Assembly (NCBI RefSeq): GCF_000729995.1
Contig: NZ_JNFG01000001.1
Span: 124,001 to 188,000, forward strand
Direction of reading: 5' to 3'
From: Caballeronia sordidicola
Lineage (GTDB): Bacteria > Pseudomonadota > Gammaproteobacteria > Burkholderiales > Burkholderiaceae
Length of the DNA: 64,000 nucleotides
Shown: piece by piece, positions 1 to 11,900 of the stretch
Numbering within the stretch: position 1 is the first letter of the stretch
How the letters are laid out: each line of letters starts with the position of its first letter
The notes under the pieces: model-generated
Told to the model about the DNA's origin: nothing
Seen by the model: the letters and a program-made list of their open reading frames with translations, nothing else
Database searches by the model: none
Made by a program: the position numbers and the translations under genes

Positions 1-186
1 GTTTCATCGAATGTCGCGCTCACTCCGGCGTTGCACAGGGTCTCCTCAAGCACCAGCGCTCATGCCGTCTGTACCCGGTGCTGGCGAGCACGGCGTTGAT
101 GTCGAAGCTACCTTTAGCTTGCAGGATCAGCTAGCCGACCCCGCGTGCCGAGTTCTGTGTTTTGCGGACCGTTGACGTGGAAATGC
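1..186. other. Left-edge stretch with no supported gene
   Basis: Short open stretches occur on both strands, but none has a convincing start, ribosome site or recognisable domain. A minus-strand stretch that enters from the window edge could be part of a neighbouring gene, but it is too short to identify. Confidence 0.3.
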
Positions 187-1392
187 TTAAATCGCCTTGC
201 TCGCCCGCAGTCGCGCAATCTCGTCAGGCTCATACCCGAGAGATTGCAGGACTTCATCGGTGTGTTCGCCGAGTTGCGGGCCGAGCCAGCGTGTCTCGCC
301 CGGGGTCTCCGACAACTTCGGTGTGACGTTCGGCAGCGCAATCTCCCGGCCATCCTGCCAGGGAAAATGCTGGATCATCTGGCGCGCGATGTATTGCGGA
401 TCGGTGAACATATCGGCCACGCTGTAGATCCGGCCGGCAGGAACATCCGCGGCGTTCAGCACGGCGAGCGCCTCATCGATGGAACGGGTACAAAGCCATA
501 CGCGGATAGCATCGTCAATTTCCCGCGTGCGCGGCACACGCCCGTCATTCGATGCCAGCGTGGGATCGTTGCCCAGGTCCTCGCGGCCGATGGCAAGCAT
601 CAGCCGTTTGAAGATTGGATCGCTGTTGCCGCCAATCACAATGCTGCCGTCGCGGCACGGATACGTATTCGACGGCACGATGCCCGGCAGCGACGCGCCC
701 GTGCGCTCGCGGATCATGCCGTACACGCCGTATTCGGGGACAACGCTTTCCATCATGTTGAAGACGGCTTCGTACAGCGCGACATCGACTACTTGTCCTT
801 TGCCGCCATTCGCTTGCCGGTGATGCAACGCCATCAGCGCGCCGATCACGCCATGCAGCGCTGCAATGGAGTCACCAATGGAAATGCCGATGCGCGGCGG
901 CGGCAGGTCCGGGTAACCGGTGATGTGGCGCAATCCGCCCATCGATTCGGCGATGGCGCCAAAGCCCGGCCGGTCGCGATACGGCCCGGTCTGCCCGTAG
1001 CCCGACAGGCGCACCATCACGAGACCGCGGTTCTCGGCCGACAACACCTCGTAACCCAGCCCGAGTTTCTCGAGCAAGCCCGGCCGGAAATTCTCGACGA
1101 CGATATCGGCTTCCTTCGCCAGCCGCCGGACGATTTCCTTGCCTTCGGGGGACTTGAGGTTGACCGTCACCGACTTTTTATTGCGTGCCTGGACGGCCCA
1201 CCATAGAGATGTCCCACCCACTTCCGGATACAGCTTGCGCCATTTGCGCAGCGGATCGCCGCCGTTAGGATCTTCGATCTTGATCACGTCGGCGCCAAAC
1301 TCGCCCATGAAGCGTGCGGCGAACGGCCCGGCGATCAGCGTACCGAGTTCGAGCACCTTGACGCCGGCGAGCGGTCCCGAAGAAACGCTCAT
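187..1392 (-). CDS. CaiB/BaiF family (type III) CoA-transferase
   Basis: This 401-residue protein has the usual length of family III CoA-transferases, which move CoA between carboxylic acids through an enzyme-bound anhydride on a conserved aspartate. Visible hallmarks are the N-terminal LxGVKVLELG start, the FGADVIKIE segment, the NKKSVTVNLKSPEG segment, VVENFRPG, and the GDSIAA motif near residue 175 that carries the probable catalytic Asp. The substrate cannot be read from the sequence; formyl-, succinyl- or carnitine-type acceptors are all possible. It is transcribed on its own or with the small DUF1653 gene upstream on the same strand, about 80 bases away. The ATG is followed directly by the conserved N-terminus, so the start is well supported. 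Confidence 0.9.
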   Translation of the reverse strand: MSVSSGPLAGVKVLELGTLIAGPFAARFMGEFGADVIKIEDPNGGDPLRKWRKLYPEVGGTSLWWAVQARNKKSVTVNLKSPEGKEIVRRLAKEADIVVENFRPGLLEKLGLGYEVLSAENRGLVMVRLSGYGQTGPYRDRPGFGAIAESMGGLRHITGYPDLPPPRIGISIGDSIAALHGVIGALMALHHRQANGGKGQVVDVALYEAVFNMMESVVPEYGVYGMIRERTGASLPGIVPSNTYPCRDGSIVIGGNSDPIFKRLMLAIGREDLGNDPTLASNDGRVPRTREIDDAIRVWLCTRSIDEALAVLNAADVPAGRIYSVADMFTDPQYIARQMIQHFPWQDGREIALPNVTPKLSETPGETRWLGPQLGEHTDEVLQSLGYEPDEIARLRASKAI

Positions 1393-1472
1393 GGTGTCTC
1401 CTTCGTTGTCAGTTTCGAAGCGGTTTGAAGTGGTTTATCTGGGCCGGAAAGGCCTTCAGTGCGCATCGCCTT

Positions 1473-1697
1473 TTACAGCGGAATGTCGAGCGCCTTGAAC
1501 CGCGGCGACCCGTCGGCGAGTGTGCCGTTGAATAATTCCGCCGGACGCACCCACAGGCCATGATCGTGCGGCCAGAGATGCTCATAGACGATCATCGGCT
1601 CTTCCGTCTCTGAATGCCTCGCCACGCCGATCACGCGATATAAACCGCCCTTGTAATGCCGGTGCGTGGCGAGCGCCAATGCTTCTGCTTCAGTCAT
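1473..1697 (-). CDS. DUF1653 domain protein
   Basis: A 74-residue cytoplasmic protein that is one complete DUF1653 domain: an HYKGGLYRVIGVARHSET-like start, the MIVYEHLWPHDHGLWVRP core with aromatic residues, and a short ending. The family is small, widespread in proteobacteria, and of unknown function; its compact beta-rich fold is thought to bind a small ligand. It lies between recR and the CoA-transferase on the same strand, about 45 bases after recR, so it may be read with the dnaX-ybaB-recR transcript. There is no signal peptide or membrane segment. Confidence 0.85.
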   Translation of the reverse strand: MTEAEALALATHRHYKGGLYRVIGVARHSETEEPMIVYEHLWPHDHGLWVRPAELFNGTLADGSPRFKALDIPL

Positions 1698-1741
1698 ATC
1701 GTTGCCTTGTTGCGGTGTGACTAACGCCTACAAACTGCTGT

Positions 1742-2338
1742 CTAAACTGAGCGCCGGTCAAGCATTGCACGCGCAATCGTACCCGCGTCAACGTATTCGA
1801 GTTCGCCGCCTACCGGCACTCCGCGCGCCAGGCGCGTCACCTTCAGGCCCTTCGACTTGAGCGTCTGTGCGAGGTAATGCGCAGTCGCCTCGCCTTCGTT
1901 CGTGAAGTTCGTAGCGAGCACGATTTCCTTCACGAGGCCGTCAGTGGCGCGCTGGATCAGGCGATCGAAATGGATCTCTTTCGGCCCGATGCCATCGAGC
2001 GGACTCAGCCGTCCCATCAACACAAAATATAGCCCGCGATACGTCAGCGTCTGTTCGAGCATGATCTGGTCGGCGGGTGTTTCGACCACACAAAGCAGTT
2101 CAGGATCGCGTTCGGGGTCGATGCAGACTTCGCAAATCGCCGCCTCGGTGAACGTATTGCACTTCTCGCAATGCTGCAGATGCTCGGTGGCGAACATCAG
2201 AGAGCGGCCGAGCTTTTCAGCGCCCGGCCGATCGTGCTGCATCAGGTGATAGGCCATGCGCTGCGCCGACTTGGGACCCACGCCCGGCAGCGCGCGCAGC
2301 GCTTCGACGAGCGCCGACAAGGCGGAAGGTTGTTTCAT
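1742..2338 (-). CDS. recR: Recombination protein RecR
   Basis: RecR helps RecF and RecO load RecA at single-strand gaps. The 198-residue length is standard. The N-terminal helix-hairpin-helix ([19 protein letters not shown]) is followed by a four-cysteine zinc finger (CEKC and CEVC, residues about 57-72) and a Toprim domain ([15 protein letters not shown]) with the walker-like end [19 protein letters not shown]. It follows ybaB on the same strand with about 35 bases between them, the dnaX-ybaB-recR order seen in many proteobacteria. Confidence 0.97.
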   Translation of the reverse strand: MKQPSALSALVEALRALPGVGPKSAQRMAYHLMQHDRPGAEKLGRSLMFATEHLQHCEKCNTFTEAAICEVCIDPERDPELLCVVETPADQIMLEQTLTYRGLYFVLMGRLSPLDGIGPKEIHFDRLIQRATDGLVKEIVLATNFTNEGEATAHYLAQTLKSKGLKVTRLARGVPVGGELEYVDAGTIARAMLDRRSV

Positions 2339-2373
2339 GCGCTTGGGACCCTATGCTCTGAGGGTTGAGGTGT

Positions 2374-2700
2374 TTAGAACGGCAGCTTGAAACCCGGCGG
2401 CATCGGCATGCCGGCCGTCATGCCGCTCATCTTTTCCTGCGTGGTGGCTTCGGCTTTGCGCACGGCGTCGTTGAACGCAGCGGCAACGAGGTCCTCCAGC
2501 ATGTCCTTGTCGTCGGCGAGCAGGCTCGGGTCGATCGATACGCGGCGGACGTCGTTTTTGCACGTCATGGTCACCTTCACGAGGCCGGCGCCGGACTGTC
2601 CTTCCACTTCGACCAGGGCGAGTTCGTCCTGCATCTTCTTCATGTTGTCCTGCATCTGCTGAGCTTGCTTCATCAAGCCGGCGAGTTGGTTCTTCATCAT
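2374..2700 (-). CDS. ybaB: YbaB/EbfC nucleoid-associated protein
   Basis: A 108-residue DNA-binding protein of the YbaB/EbfC family. It has the methionine- and glutamine-rich N-terminal helix ([15 protein letters not shown]), the [16 protein letters not shown] strand segment, the [21 protein letters not shown] helix and a Gly/Met/Pro-rich tail. Members form homodimers that bind DNA and are nearly always encoded next to dnaX and recR, as here. The gene sits between them on the same strand. About 390 bases without a gene separate it from dnaX, a wider gap than in many relatives. Confidence 0.95.
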   Translation of the reverse strand: MMKNQLAGLMKQAQQMQDNMKKMQDELALVEVEGQSGAGLVKVTMTCKNDVRRVSIDPSLLADDKDMLEDLVAAAFNDAVRKAEATTQEKMSGMTAGMPMPPGFKLPF

Positions 2701-3092
2701 GGTCGGGCTCCTTGCTGGAAACGGGGTAAAGAGAATGGGTGCATGCCGCGCGGTTCGGGATCGGCTCGCCTGCGCGCGGGCTGTGAATGGGTGATGGTTG
2801 TTGCTTTGTGTGCTTTATATGTTTTGCAGCGGGTGTTTCGATGTTCGTTCAAGCCGTCCAGCATGAAGGAGTTCCTTACCTTCGTGCTTGCCCAACCCTC
2901 TCGGGCGGGCGCTTTAACGCTCTGACTGGTTCGCTCCGCAGGGGTTCTGGCTGTATCGCTTTCCAGCGTTCTCATGGGCTGCGTAGCTTAACGGCTCTCG
3001 GCGCTTGAGCACTGTGTGCTTGCCTGCGGCGCAGCTCACCATGATGTTCCGCCCTGCACCACGCTATTCCTTCTTCGCCCACCGAAAAAACG
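2701..3092. other. Gap between dnaX and ybaB, no gene seen
   Basis: About 390 bases. Reading frames on both strands are short, biased and unlike any known family. The region should contain the end of the dnaX transcript and a possible separate promoter for ybaB-recR. I could not point to convincing -35/-10 boxes or a strong hairpin. Confidence 0.4.
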
Positions 3093-5951
3093 TCAATTCG
3101 CCGATGCCGCGTTCTGGCTGCCATCCTGCGCGTTACCCAATGCCAGCGGCTTGATCGAACCTTGCACGATACTCGCGCCAAAATCGCGGATCAGCGACTG
3201 CACGAACGGGTTCTGCGTAATCTCCTGCTCCGCCTCCTGCTGGCGCTGCGCGCGAACGGCGGCATCGACCGCCGCGGCCGTGCGACGCGCCGGACCGACA
3301 CTCACGTTCACGTCGATCGACCGGCCGAGCTTATCGGTTAATGCAACCTTCAGCTTCGCGACCTGCGCGCTTTCGGCGTATTGCGGGACCGGCACGGCAA
3401 GCGTGATGGACGTGTCGTCGCACGCGGTCAGTTCGCTATTGAAGGCGAGTTGGTACGCGATCCCCTTCAGCGGCAAATCCACGGCAAGCGATGGCCAGTC
3501 ACCACTCACTCCAATGGCATCGAGCGCGACGGCGGGCGGCAGCGGACGTGCATCGACTTTGGGTGCAGGCTTGGCGGCGGGCGCATCGTTAAAGCGCAAG
3601 TCATCCGGGCCGCTGTCAAACGCCGGCATGAAACCGTCGTCGGGCGGCATGAAATAGCCATCTTCCGACGACACCGGTTGATAGTCGTCCAGCGGCATTT
3701 CCTCCCACGGAGGGGTTGCGCCGCCGCTGTTCTTGCCGGGGATAGCACCAGTGCCGTTAGCGTTACGCGGCGCTACGCCATTTGTATCATTGCCGTTCGC
3801 GTTGGGCTGCGCGCCACCGAACCTGGAGTCGCCCGCGGCAGGTGCTGCGCTTTGATCGGCTGAAGCAGCAGGCCGGCGCGGCACAGGAACCTGCACGGCA
3901 GGCGCCACTTTGGCGGCTGCGGGTTTGCGCACGGGTTCGGGAACACGCGATACCCGATCGGACGATACCCGATTGCCGGCGCTGCGCAACACATCGAGCG
4001 CGGCGCTAGCACCGCCCGCCGGACGTGGCGACGCGTTTTTTTCGGCCGACGGCACGGCCCGGTTGTCGACGCGATTCCCGGGCCGATCGGCAGCGGCGCG
4101 ATCGACGAGTTCCTGGGCGGCGGCTGCCAGCGTCGCCGGACTGGAATCGGGTTCGGCCGCCGGAGTGGCTAATACGCCATCCGGCGATGCACCGGGGCCG
4201 GTAGGTGACGAAGGCGTGTCGCCGGAAGACTGCGAATTCAAAGGATCTGAGGATAGCGCGGTCACTTCGGGCGATTCGGGTGCAGCAGGAATGGCCGCCG
4301 ACGCGCTTCGAGCATCTGCCGCGCCTGCCTCCTCTGCACCAACTTCATGCCCGGCCACAAGCGTGTCCATCGGCGCTTCAGTCTTCCCGTACGCGGTATC
4401 GTTTGGAGCGCTTTCGAGGGCCAAGGAAACAGCGGGATTATCGACAACCGCAGCCGCTTGACCAGGCTCCGTGACAGCCCGCGGCTTCGCAACCGGCTCA
4501 GGCTCAATGGCAAGGCTTTGCACGGTATCGTCGCTAGTCGCTGCACGATTTTCGCTCGGGACGGATACAGAATCCACCGTCGGTGCCGCAGCCGAATCGC
4601 GCCCATCCGCAGCAGCACTACGCCCGGTCAACGCTGCTTGACCCGCATCCTGCGAGAGCGGCGCTTTTTCGCGCTCCGAACCCGGTGCGGCCGGTCCTTT
4701 CGAAGCGACATCAGCCGCGCGACCCACCACGGGCTTTGCAGCCCCCGCTACCGACAAACCCGTCCCACCGGCTACAACACCGCTCGGCGCCGATTCACGT
4801 GTGCTCGCACCGGCCGAACCCACAACCGCCTGCCTGACCCGCGCGCCGCCACCGCCGCCCGGACCACCAGCGGGTTCGAACGCAAGCATGCGCAGCAGGG
4901 TCATGGTGAAACCGGCGTATTCATCGGGTGCCAGACCCATCTCACCGCGCCCGATCGTTGCAATCTGATAGAACAGCTGCACGTGCTCGGCGCTGAGCAA
5001 GTCGGCGAAACGGCGGATATCGGTTGCCTCCGGCCATTCGTCCAGCACCGAAGCAGGCGCGAATTGCGCCCAGGCGATCCGGTGCAACAAGCCGGCCAAA
5101 TCCTGCAGCGCGGTGGAGAACGACAAACTGCGCAACGCCATCTCGTCCGCGATGCCAAGCACCCCCTCCCCGTCGCCGGCGGCAAGGGTATCGAGCAAGC
5201 GGATCAGATAACTCTGGTCGAGCGCGCCGAGCATGCCGCGCACGGCCTCCTCGGTGACCTGATTGGCCGAATACGCGATGGCCTGATCGGTAAGCGAAAG
5301 CGCGTCGCGCATGCTGCCGTCGGCGGCACGCGACAAGAGCCGCAACGCTTGCAGCTCGAACGGGATCTGCTCTTCACCGAGCACATGTTCCAGATGCCCC
5401 ACGATCTGCCCCGCCGGCATCTGCTTCAGATTGAACTGCAGGCAGCGCGACAGCACGGTGACCGGAATCTTCTGGGGATCGGTGGTGGCCAGGATGAACT
5501 TGACGTGTGCAGGCGGCTCTTCCAGCGTCTTCAACATGGCGTTGAACGCGTGGTTCGTGAGCATGTGCACTTCGTCGATCATGTAGACCTTGAAACGCGC
5601 GTCGACCGGGGCGTACACCGCGCGCTCGAGCAGCGCGGCCATTTCGTCCACGCCGCGATTACTGGCCGCGTCCATCTCCACATAATCGACAAACCGCCCC
5701 TCATCAATCTCCTTGCACGCCCGGCATACGCCGCACGGCGTGGATGTCACGCCGGTCTCGCAGTTGAGCGCCTTGGCGAAGATCCGCGACAGCGTCGTCT
5801 TGCCGACCCCGCGCGTGCCGGTGAACAGATAGGCGTGGTGCAGCCGTCCGCCGTCGAGCGCGTGCGTAAGCGCGCGTACCACGTGCTCCTGGCCAACGAG
5901 CGAAGCGAAAGATTTGGGCCGCCACTTGCGTGCGAGAACTTGATAGGTCAT
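3093..5951 (-). CDS. dnaX: DNA polymerase III subunit gamma/tau
   Basis: The clamp-loader ATPase of DNA polymerase III. Residues 1-370 are the AAA+ part: MTYQVLARKWRPKSF start, Walker A GTRGVGKTTLSR, a zinc module (CETG...CGVCRAC), Walker B DEVHML and sensor regions. Residues about 370-780 form a very long Ala/Pro/Ser-rich low-complexity linker. The last about 170 residues are the folded tau C-terminus (GDWPSLAVDLPLKG onward) that contacts the polymerase alpha subunit and DnaB. At 952 residues it is about 300 longer than E. coli tau, and nearly all the excess is linker. No gamma-producing slippage site was established. It is followed by ybaB and recR. Confidence 0.97.
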   Translation of the reverse strand: MTYQVLARKWRPKSFASLVGQEHVVRALTHALDGGRLHHAYLFTGTRGVGKTTLSRIFAKALNCETGVTSTPCGVCRACKEIDEGRFVDYVEMDAASNRGVDEMAALLERAVYAPVDARFKVYMIDEVHMLTNHAFNAMLKTLEEPPAHVKFILATTDPQKIPVTVLSRCLQFNLKQMPAGQIVGHLEHVLGEEQIPFELQALRLLSRAADGSMRDALSLTDQAIAYSANQVTEEAVRGMLGALDQSYLIRLLDTLAAGDGEGVLGIADEMALRSLSFSTALQDLAGLLHRIAWAQFAPASVLDEWPEATDIRRFADLLSAEHVQLFYQIATIGRGEMGLAPDEYAGFTMTLLRMLAFEPAGGPGGGGGARVRQAVVGSAGASTRESAPSGVVAGGTGLSVAGAAKPVVGRAADVASKGPAAPGSEREKAPLSQDAGQAALTGRSAAADGRDSAAAPTVDSVSVPSENRAATSDDTVQSLAIEPEPVAKPRAVTEPGQAAAVVDNPAVSLALESAPNDTAYGKTEAPMDTLVAGHEVGAEEAGAADARSASAAIPAAPESPEVTALSSDPLNSQSSGDTPSSPTGPGASPDGVLATPAAEPDSSPATLAAAAQELVDRAAADRPGNRVDNRAVPSAEKNASPRPAGGASAALDVLRSAGNRVSSDRVSRVPEPVRKPAAAKVAPAVQVPVPRRPAASADQSAAPAAGDSRFGGAQPNANGNDTNGVAPRNANGTGAIPGKNSGGATPPWEEMPLDDYQPVSSEDGYFMPPDDGFMPAFDSGPDDLRFNDAPAAKPAPKVDARPLPPAVALDAIGVSGDWPSLAVDLPLKGIAYQLAFNSELTACDDTSITLAVPVPQYAESAQVAKLKVALTDKLGRSIDVNVSVGPARRTAAAVDAAVRAQRQQEAEQEITQNPFVQSLIRDFGASIVQGSIKPLALGNAQDGSQNAASAN

Positions 5952-8900
5952 GCCGAAATTGTATCAGCAACGTCAAGGGGCAAAGCGTTTCGCCTAGTGG
6001 CACACGCCCGTGGAAGCGACGAGTCAAAACCTCCCGCGCATACCTGCAGAATGGCTTCTTCAAGGGCGAAAATCGTGAGCAATAAAGGTGAGAAGTAAGC
6101 GTATGAAAAACGCAAACCTTAACAGGACGCAAGAAACCTGGAAGACAGGAGATTCGAAACGAGGGACAAAACGATGAGAACTGAGGAGATGCTCGGGAAA
6201 CTACGGGGGGTACGGCGAAGAACTGAGGACAGCGGATAACGACAAAAAGCGAAGGTGACGAGCCCGACCCTCGGCACTGGTAGAAAACGGCTGTGGCTGC
6301 TTCGTTCCCGACCTGACCAGGTTGACCGCGCCACCATGCGAGGAGGCCCGTCACGGAGAATCATATCAGAGAAGGATCGCCACGCCCACCATGCTATTGC
6401 AATTCAGGCGCGCAATCGCAATATGCGTGACCTGGGGGCAAGCAGCCTTGCCACATGTGCTCGCTGGTTAAAACCGCCGCTGAATAGGTCGCAATATCGC
6501 GCGCCGGAGGTTCGTCCCGACGGGGCCTATCGGTACCCGGCAACAGATAGCAAAGTAAGCTAAGATGACATTTTAAAGCACTGGTTAATCACCGTGTGAC
6601 GGGCAGAAGGCGGCTTTTCCGGCAACGGTATGCGCCCATCCAAGCGAGCGGTTCTACACCCCGCAGCGCGGCGAACTATTTCCTGTTTTGGTGTATCGTG
6701 GCGAGCATTCAAACGCGGGCCTCGAATTCATAGAGGTATTCACATAATGAGCGAATCGATCAAACATATCAGCGACGCATCCTTTGACCAGGACGTCACG
6801 AAATCGGATAAACCTGTCTTGCTCGACTTCTGGGCGGAATGGTGCGGTCCTTGCAAGATGATTGCTCCGATCCTCGACGAAGTGGCCAAGGATTACGGCG
6901 ACCGCCTGCAGATCGCGAAGATCAATGTGGACGAGCATCAATCGACACCGGTGAAGTTCGGAGTGCGCGGGATCCCCACGCTGATCCTTTTCAAGAATGG
7001 TGCAGTCGCTGCGCAAAAGGTCGGCGCATTGTCCAAGTCGCAACTGACCGCGTTCCTGGACAGCAATCTGTGATTTGAAGCTGGGCCCGAAGTTGTGACT
7101 CGAAGCCGGAAAGCCCGCAACGGCATTTCCGGCTTTCGCGCATTAGCTGGCTTCCAGCGACAAGCGCCGGCGTCCGAACCGGGTCTTATCCGGGCAGCGC
7201 CGGTGAATACAAGTAAAGACGGCAAAAGCGGTTAACTGCACGTGAGATTTCTGCAGATTGTTGTGATGCCACAACATGAGCGAATCACACTGTCGCCACG
7301 GCCACCCGAGGCCCTGTCGGCATGTGCTATGCTAGAATCCTAAGACTGCAAGACGTTTCTTAAGACAGCAATACGTTTAGGTCCTTGAGCGTTCAGCTCA
7401 CTTCTCCTCCCAAATTCTCTGTTGTACCTCTTCTCCCTGGCGGGAAATCCGTATGCATTTATCCGAGCTCAAGTCTCAGCACGTCTCCGCATTGATCGAA
7501 ATGGCCAATGGCCTGGAGATCGAAAACGCCAATCGACTGCGCAAGCAGGAATTGATGTTCGCGATTCTTAAAAAGCGCGCCAAAACCGGCGACACGATCT
7601 TCGGCGACGGCACGCTCGAAGTTTTACCTGACGGCTTCGGCTTCCTTCGGTCGCCCGAGACTTCATATCTCGCCAGCACAGACGACATCTACATCAGCCC
7701 GTCGCAAATCCGCCGCTTTAATTTGCATACCGGCGACACCATCGAAGGTGAAGTACGTACGCCAAAAGACGGCGAGCGCTACTTTGCATTGGTCAAAGTG
7801 GACAAGGTCAACGGCCAGGCGCCGGAAGCCTCGAAGCACAAGATCATGTTCGAGAATCTGACGCCGCTGCATCCGAACAAGCCGATGCCGCTTGAGCGCG
7901 AAATGCGAGGTGAAGAGAACGTGACGGGCCGGATCATCGACATGATCTCGCCTATCGGCAAGGGTCAGCGCGGGTTGCTGGTGGCATCGCCGAAATCGGG
8001 CAAGACCGTGATGCTGCAGCACATCGCGCACGCCATCAAATCGAACCATCCGGATATCGTGCTGTTCGTGCTGCTGATCGACGAACGGCCGGAAGAAGTG
8101 ACGGAAATGCAGCGCTCGGTGGTCGGCGAAGTGATCGCTTCCACCTTCGACGAACCCGCCGCGCGCCACGTGCAAGTCGCGGAAATGGTGATCGAAAAGG
8201 CCAAGCGCCTGGTCGAAATGAAGCACGACGTCGTGATTCTGCTGGACTCCATCACCCGTCTCGCACGCGCCTACAACACGGTTGTCCCAGCCTCAGGCAA
8301 GGTCCTTACCGGCGGTGTGGACGCAAACGCGCTGCAACGCCCGAAGCGCTTCTTCGGTGCGGCACGTAATATTGAGGAAGGCGGATCGCTGACCATCATC
8401 GGCACGGCGCTGATTGAAACCGGCAGCCGGATGGACGACGTGATCTACGAAGAGTTCAAGGGCACCGGCAACATGGAAGTGCATCTGGAACGCCGTCTCG
8501 CAGAAAAGCGCGTCTACCCGTCGATCAACCTGAACAAGTCAGGCACGCGCCGCGAAGAATTGCTGATCAAGCCGGACCTGCTGCAAAAGGTTTGGGTGCT
8601 GCGCAAGTTCATTCACGACATGGACGAAGTCGAATCGATGGAATTCCTGCTCGACAAGATTCGTCAAACCAAGAACAACGCTGAATTCTTCGACCTGATG
8701 CGCCGCGGCGGTAGCTGAATCCGTAGCTAATCCAACGCACCAGTTCAGAACATGAAAGCCGCCCGCCTTCGCGGGCGGCTTTTTTTCGTCTGTCGAAACG
8801 AGGGGCGAGATTTACAACATGTACGTTAACGTTCATGTTGATCTATAATTCCGGGACATCATCATCCGCCGATAAAACCATCGGCCAGCGCCATGTCCAG

Positions 8901-11900
8901 CGAACTGCTCACCGTACGCGACGCCGCCGAGCGCCTCGGCGTCACCCCGCGCACGCTGAAATACTACGAAGAACGCGGTCTCGTTACGCCCAGCCGCAGC
9001 GAAGGGCGTTATCGGCTATATGACGAAAACGATCTGGAACGCTTCGGGCGAATCCTGAGGCTGCGATCGCTGGGATTTTCGCTGCACGGCATCGTGGAAA
9101 TGCTCAAGCGGCCGCTCGAAAAAACGGAAGCTGGCCAGAACCGCTATTCGCCGGATTCGCTGGCGGACATTCGCCAAGGTCTGCAGCAGCAACTCGATGC
9201 AATCGATACCCGCATTGAGTCCGTGCGCCGCGAGTTGAAAGAAGCGCAAGCGGTGCGCGCCGAACTGCGTCTCGACCTGGATTACGTGGAAGCGCGGCTC
9301 GCCGGCCAGCCTGCCGACGCGTTGCTCGCACAAAGATCGAAGGCGAGCGCGAAGGCCGGGAGCAAGAAGTAATGAGTGCGCGGGCGCCGGTGTTCACCGT
9401 CGAGCGGTTGCGCGGCGACTTTTTCCCGTGGGTGCTCGCGCTCGTGACCGGGCTGGATTACTTCGACAACGCCATCTTCTCGTTTTTCGCCAGCTACATT
9501 GCGGGCGGCATCAATGCATCGCCGGATGAACTCGTGTGGTCGTCGAGCGCGTACGCGGTCGCCGCCGTGCTCGGGATCCTGCAGCAGCAATGGTGGGTGG
9601 ATCGTCTCGGGCACCGGCGTTATGTGGCCGGCTGCATGCTGCTGTACGCGTGCGGCGCAATGCTGTCGGCGCTCACCGAAACCTCGCTGCAACTGATGTT
9701 CACGCGCGGTTTGCAAGGCTACTTCATCGGTCCGATGATGGGCGCCTGTCGCATCCTGATCCAGGTGAGCTTTACGCCGCAAAAACGCGCCGGCGCAACG
9801 CGGGCGTTCCTGATCCTGATTGTGGGCAGCAGCGCGGTTGCGCCCTTGCTTGGCGGCTGGCTGGTGTCGCACTTCGATTGGCGCGCGTTGTTCGCCTGCA
9901 CCGCGCCCGCTGGGCTCGCATTCGCCGTCCTGGCCATGCTCGCATTACCTGATTCAGGCAACGTGGTGCGGGAAGAACGTGGCGCGACGAGCTTCTGGCC
10001 GTATCTATTGTTTGCATTTGCACAGGGCGCGCTGCAAATCGTGATGCAGCAAGTGCGCTTCGTGCACTTCAGCACGTCGCCCGCGCTCGTGCTGCTGACG
10101 ATGGCGGGTATTGGCGCCCTCGCCTGGTTTGCGTGGCATCAATGGCATCACCCTGCACCGCTCGTGCGCCTTCACGCGCTACGCGAACGCTCGTTTCGGA
10201 TCGGTCTCCTGCTGTACATGTTCTATTACTTCGAGTCGACGGGGTTCAGCTACCTGATCTCGCGATTCCTCGAACAGGGACTCGGTTATCCGGTCGAGAA
10301 CACGGGCCGGCTAGTCGGCATTACGTCGCTGATATCGGGTTCTGCGCTGTTCCTATACTTCAGATATTCGAAGTACGTGAAGCGCAAGAAATGGATCATC
10401 GTGCCGGGTTTCGCGATTGCGGCGCTGGTCGGCTGGCTGATGACGCGAATGTCGCCGGACGTGGCCCAAAGCGACCTGATTCTGCCCATGCTGCTGCGTG
10501 GCTTGTTGCTGCTGTTCATTGTGTTGCCGGTCGCGAACCTGACGTTCAAAATTTTCGAGATCGAGGAGTTTACGCATGGGTACCGGCTGAAGAATATCGT
10601 GCGGCAGTTGACGCTTTCGTTTGCGACGGCGGCAGTGATTATTGTCGAACAGCATCGGGAAGCGCTGCATCAGTCGCGCCTCGCCGAAGCCGTGAATCCG
10701 TACAATCCGGAATTTCAGAACGCCGCGAGTGCGCTGACGAATGGCTTCGCGGCAGCGGGTCATTCAGCCGTCGATGCCCACGCGCTCGCTATTGCAACCA
10801 TCGCCCGCACGGTCGCGCAGCAGGCAAGTTTCCTGGCCTCGCTCGACGGTTTCTATTTCATGATGGCCGTGGCAATTTGCGGCGGCGTGTTCGCCCTCTG
10901 GCAAAAACAAATCGATTGAGTTTGCGAAAAACACGGAGAGAACACTACAGACCTCATGGCCAATTTCCTGACCCGACTGATCAGCGGGAATCGACGTGAA
11001 AAAGCGCTGCGCAAACACGCGATCGACGACACGCTCTGGCAAGACACACTCGACCGCCTGCCATATTTCGGCCATCTCGATGACGTCGACCGCATCCGCC
11101 TGCGCGAATGCACGACGCTTTTCATCGCCGAAAAGGAGTTTTCGACCGCCCACGATCTGGCGCTCACCGACGCGATGATCGTCGCCATCGCGGCGCAAGC
11201 CTGCCTGCCCGTGCTGAATCTGAGCCTGGAGTTGTACCGCGGCTGGGTCGGCGTGATCGTGTATCCGGGCGAGTTCGTGATCCGCAAGACGGTCGAGGAC
11301 GAGGCCGGCGTGGTGCACGAGATCGAGCACGATGCAAGTGGCGAGGCATGGGAAGGCGGGCCGGTCGTGCTGTCGTGGGAAGATGCCCAGATGACCGATG
11401 GCGAAGATGCCTACAACGTGGTGATCCACGAATTCGCGCACAAGATCGACATGCTCAATGGCGAGGCGGACGGCCATCCGCCGCTTTTTCGACGCTGGCA
11501 CGCGCCGCTCGATTCCAATGCCTGGAACGATGTCTTCGATCATGCCTATGACCATTTCTGCGCCCAGGTCGATGCCGTTCCGGCGCGCCGCTGGGGCCGG
11601 TTTGAACGCGAATCGCTGATCGATCCTTACGCCGCAGACCATCCGTCGGAGTTTTTCGCGGTCTGCAGCGAGGCTTTGTTCGTCCAGCCCGTGGCGTTCG
11701 AGCGGGAATATCCGGAGTTGTATCGCTTGCTCGCGCGATATTACCGGCAGGACCCGGCGGGCGTGGGCGCGCTGAAGCAGGAATGAACGCGGCGCGTCGG
11801 TCCAGAAGCCCTGAAAACATGCCAAACGGCTGATTTTCTGGCATAATCGCCGTTTTTCGACCTCAGGCAAGTGGCTCGCGCTCGCAGGATCGGTTTGCAG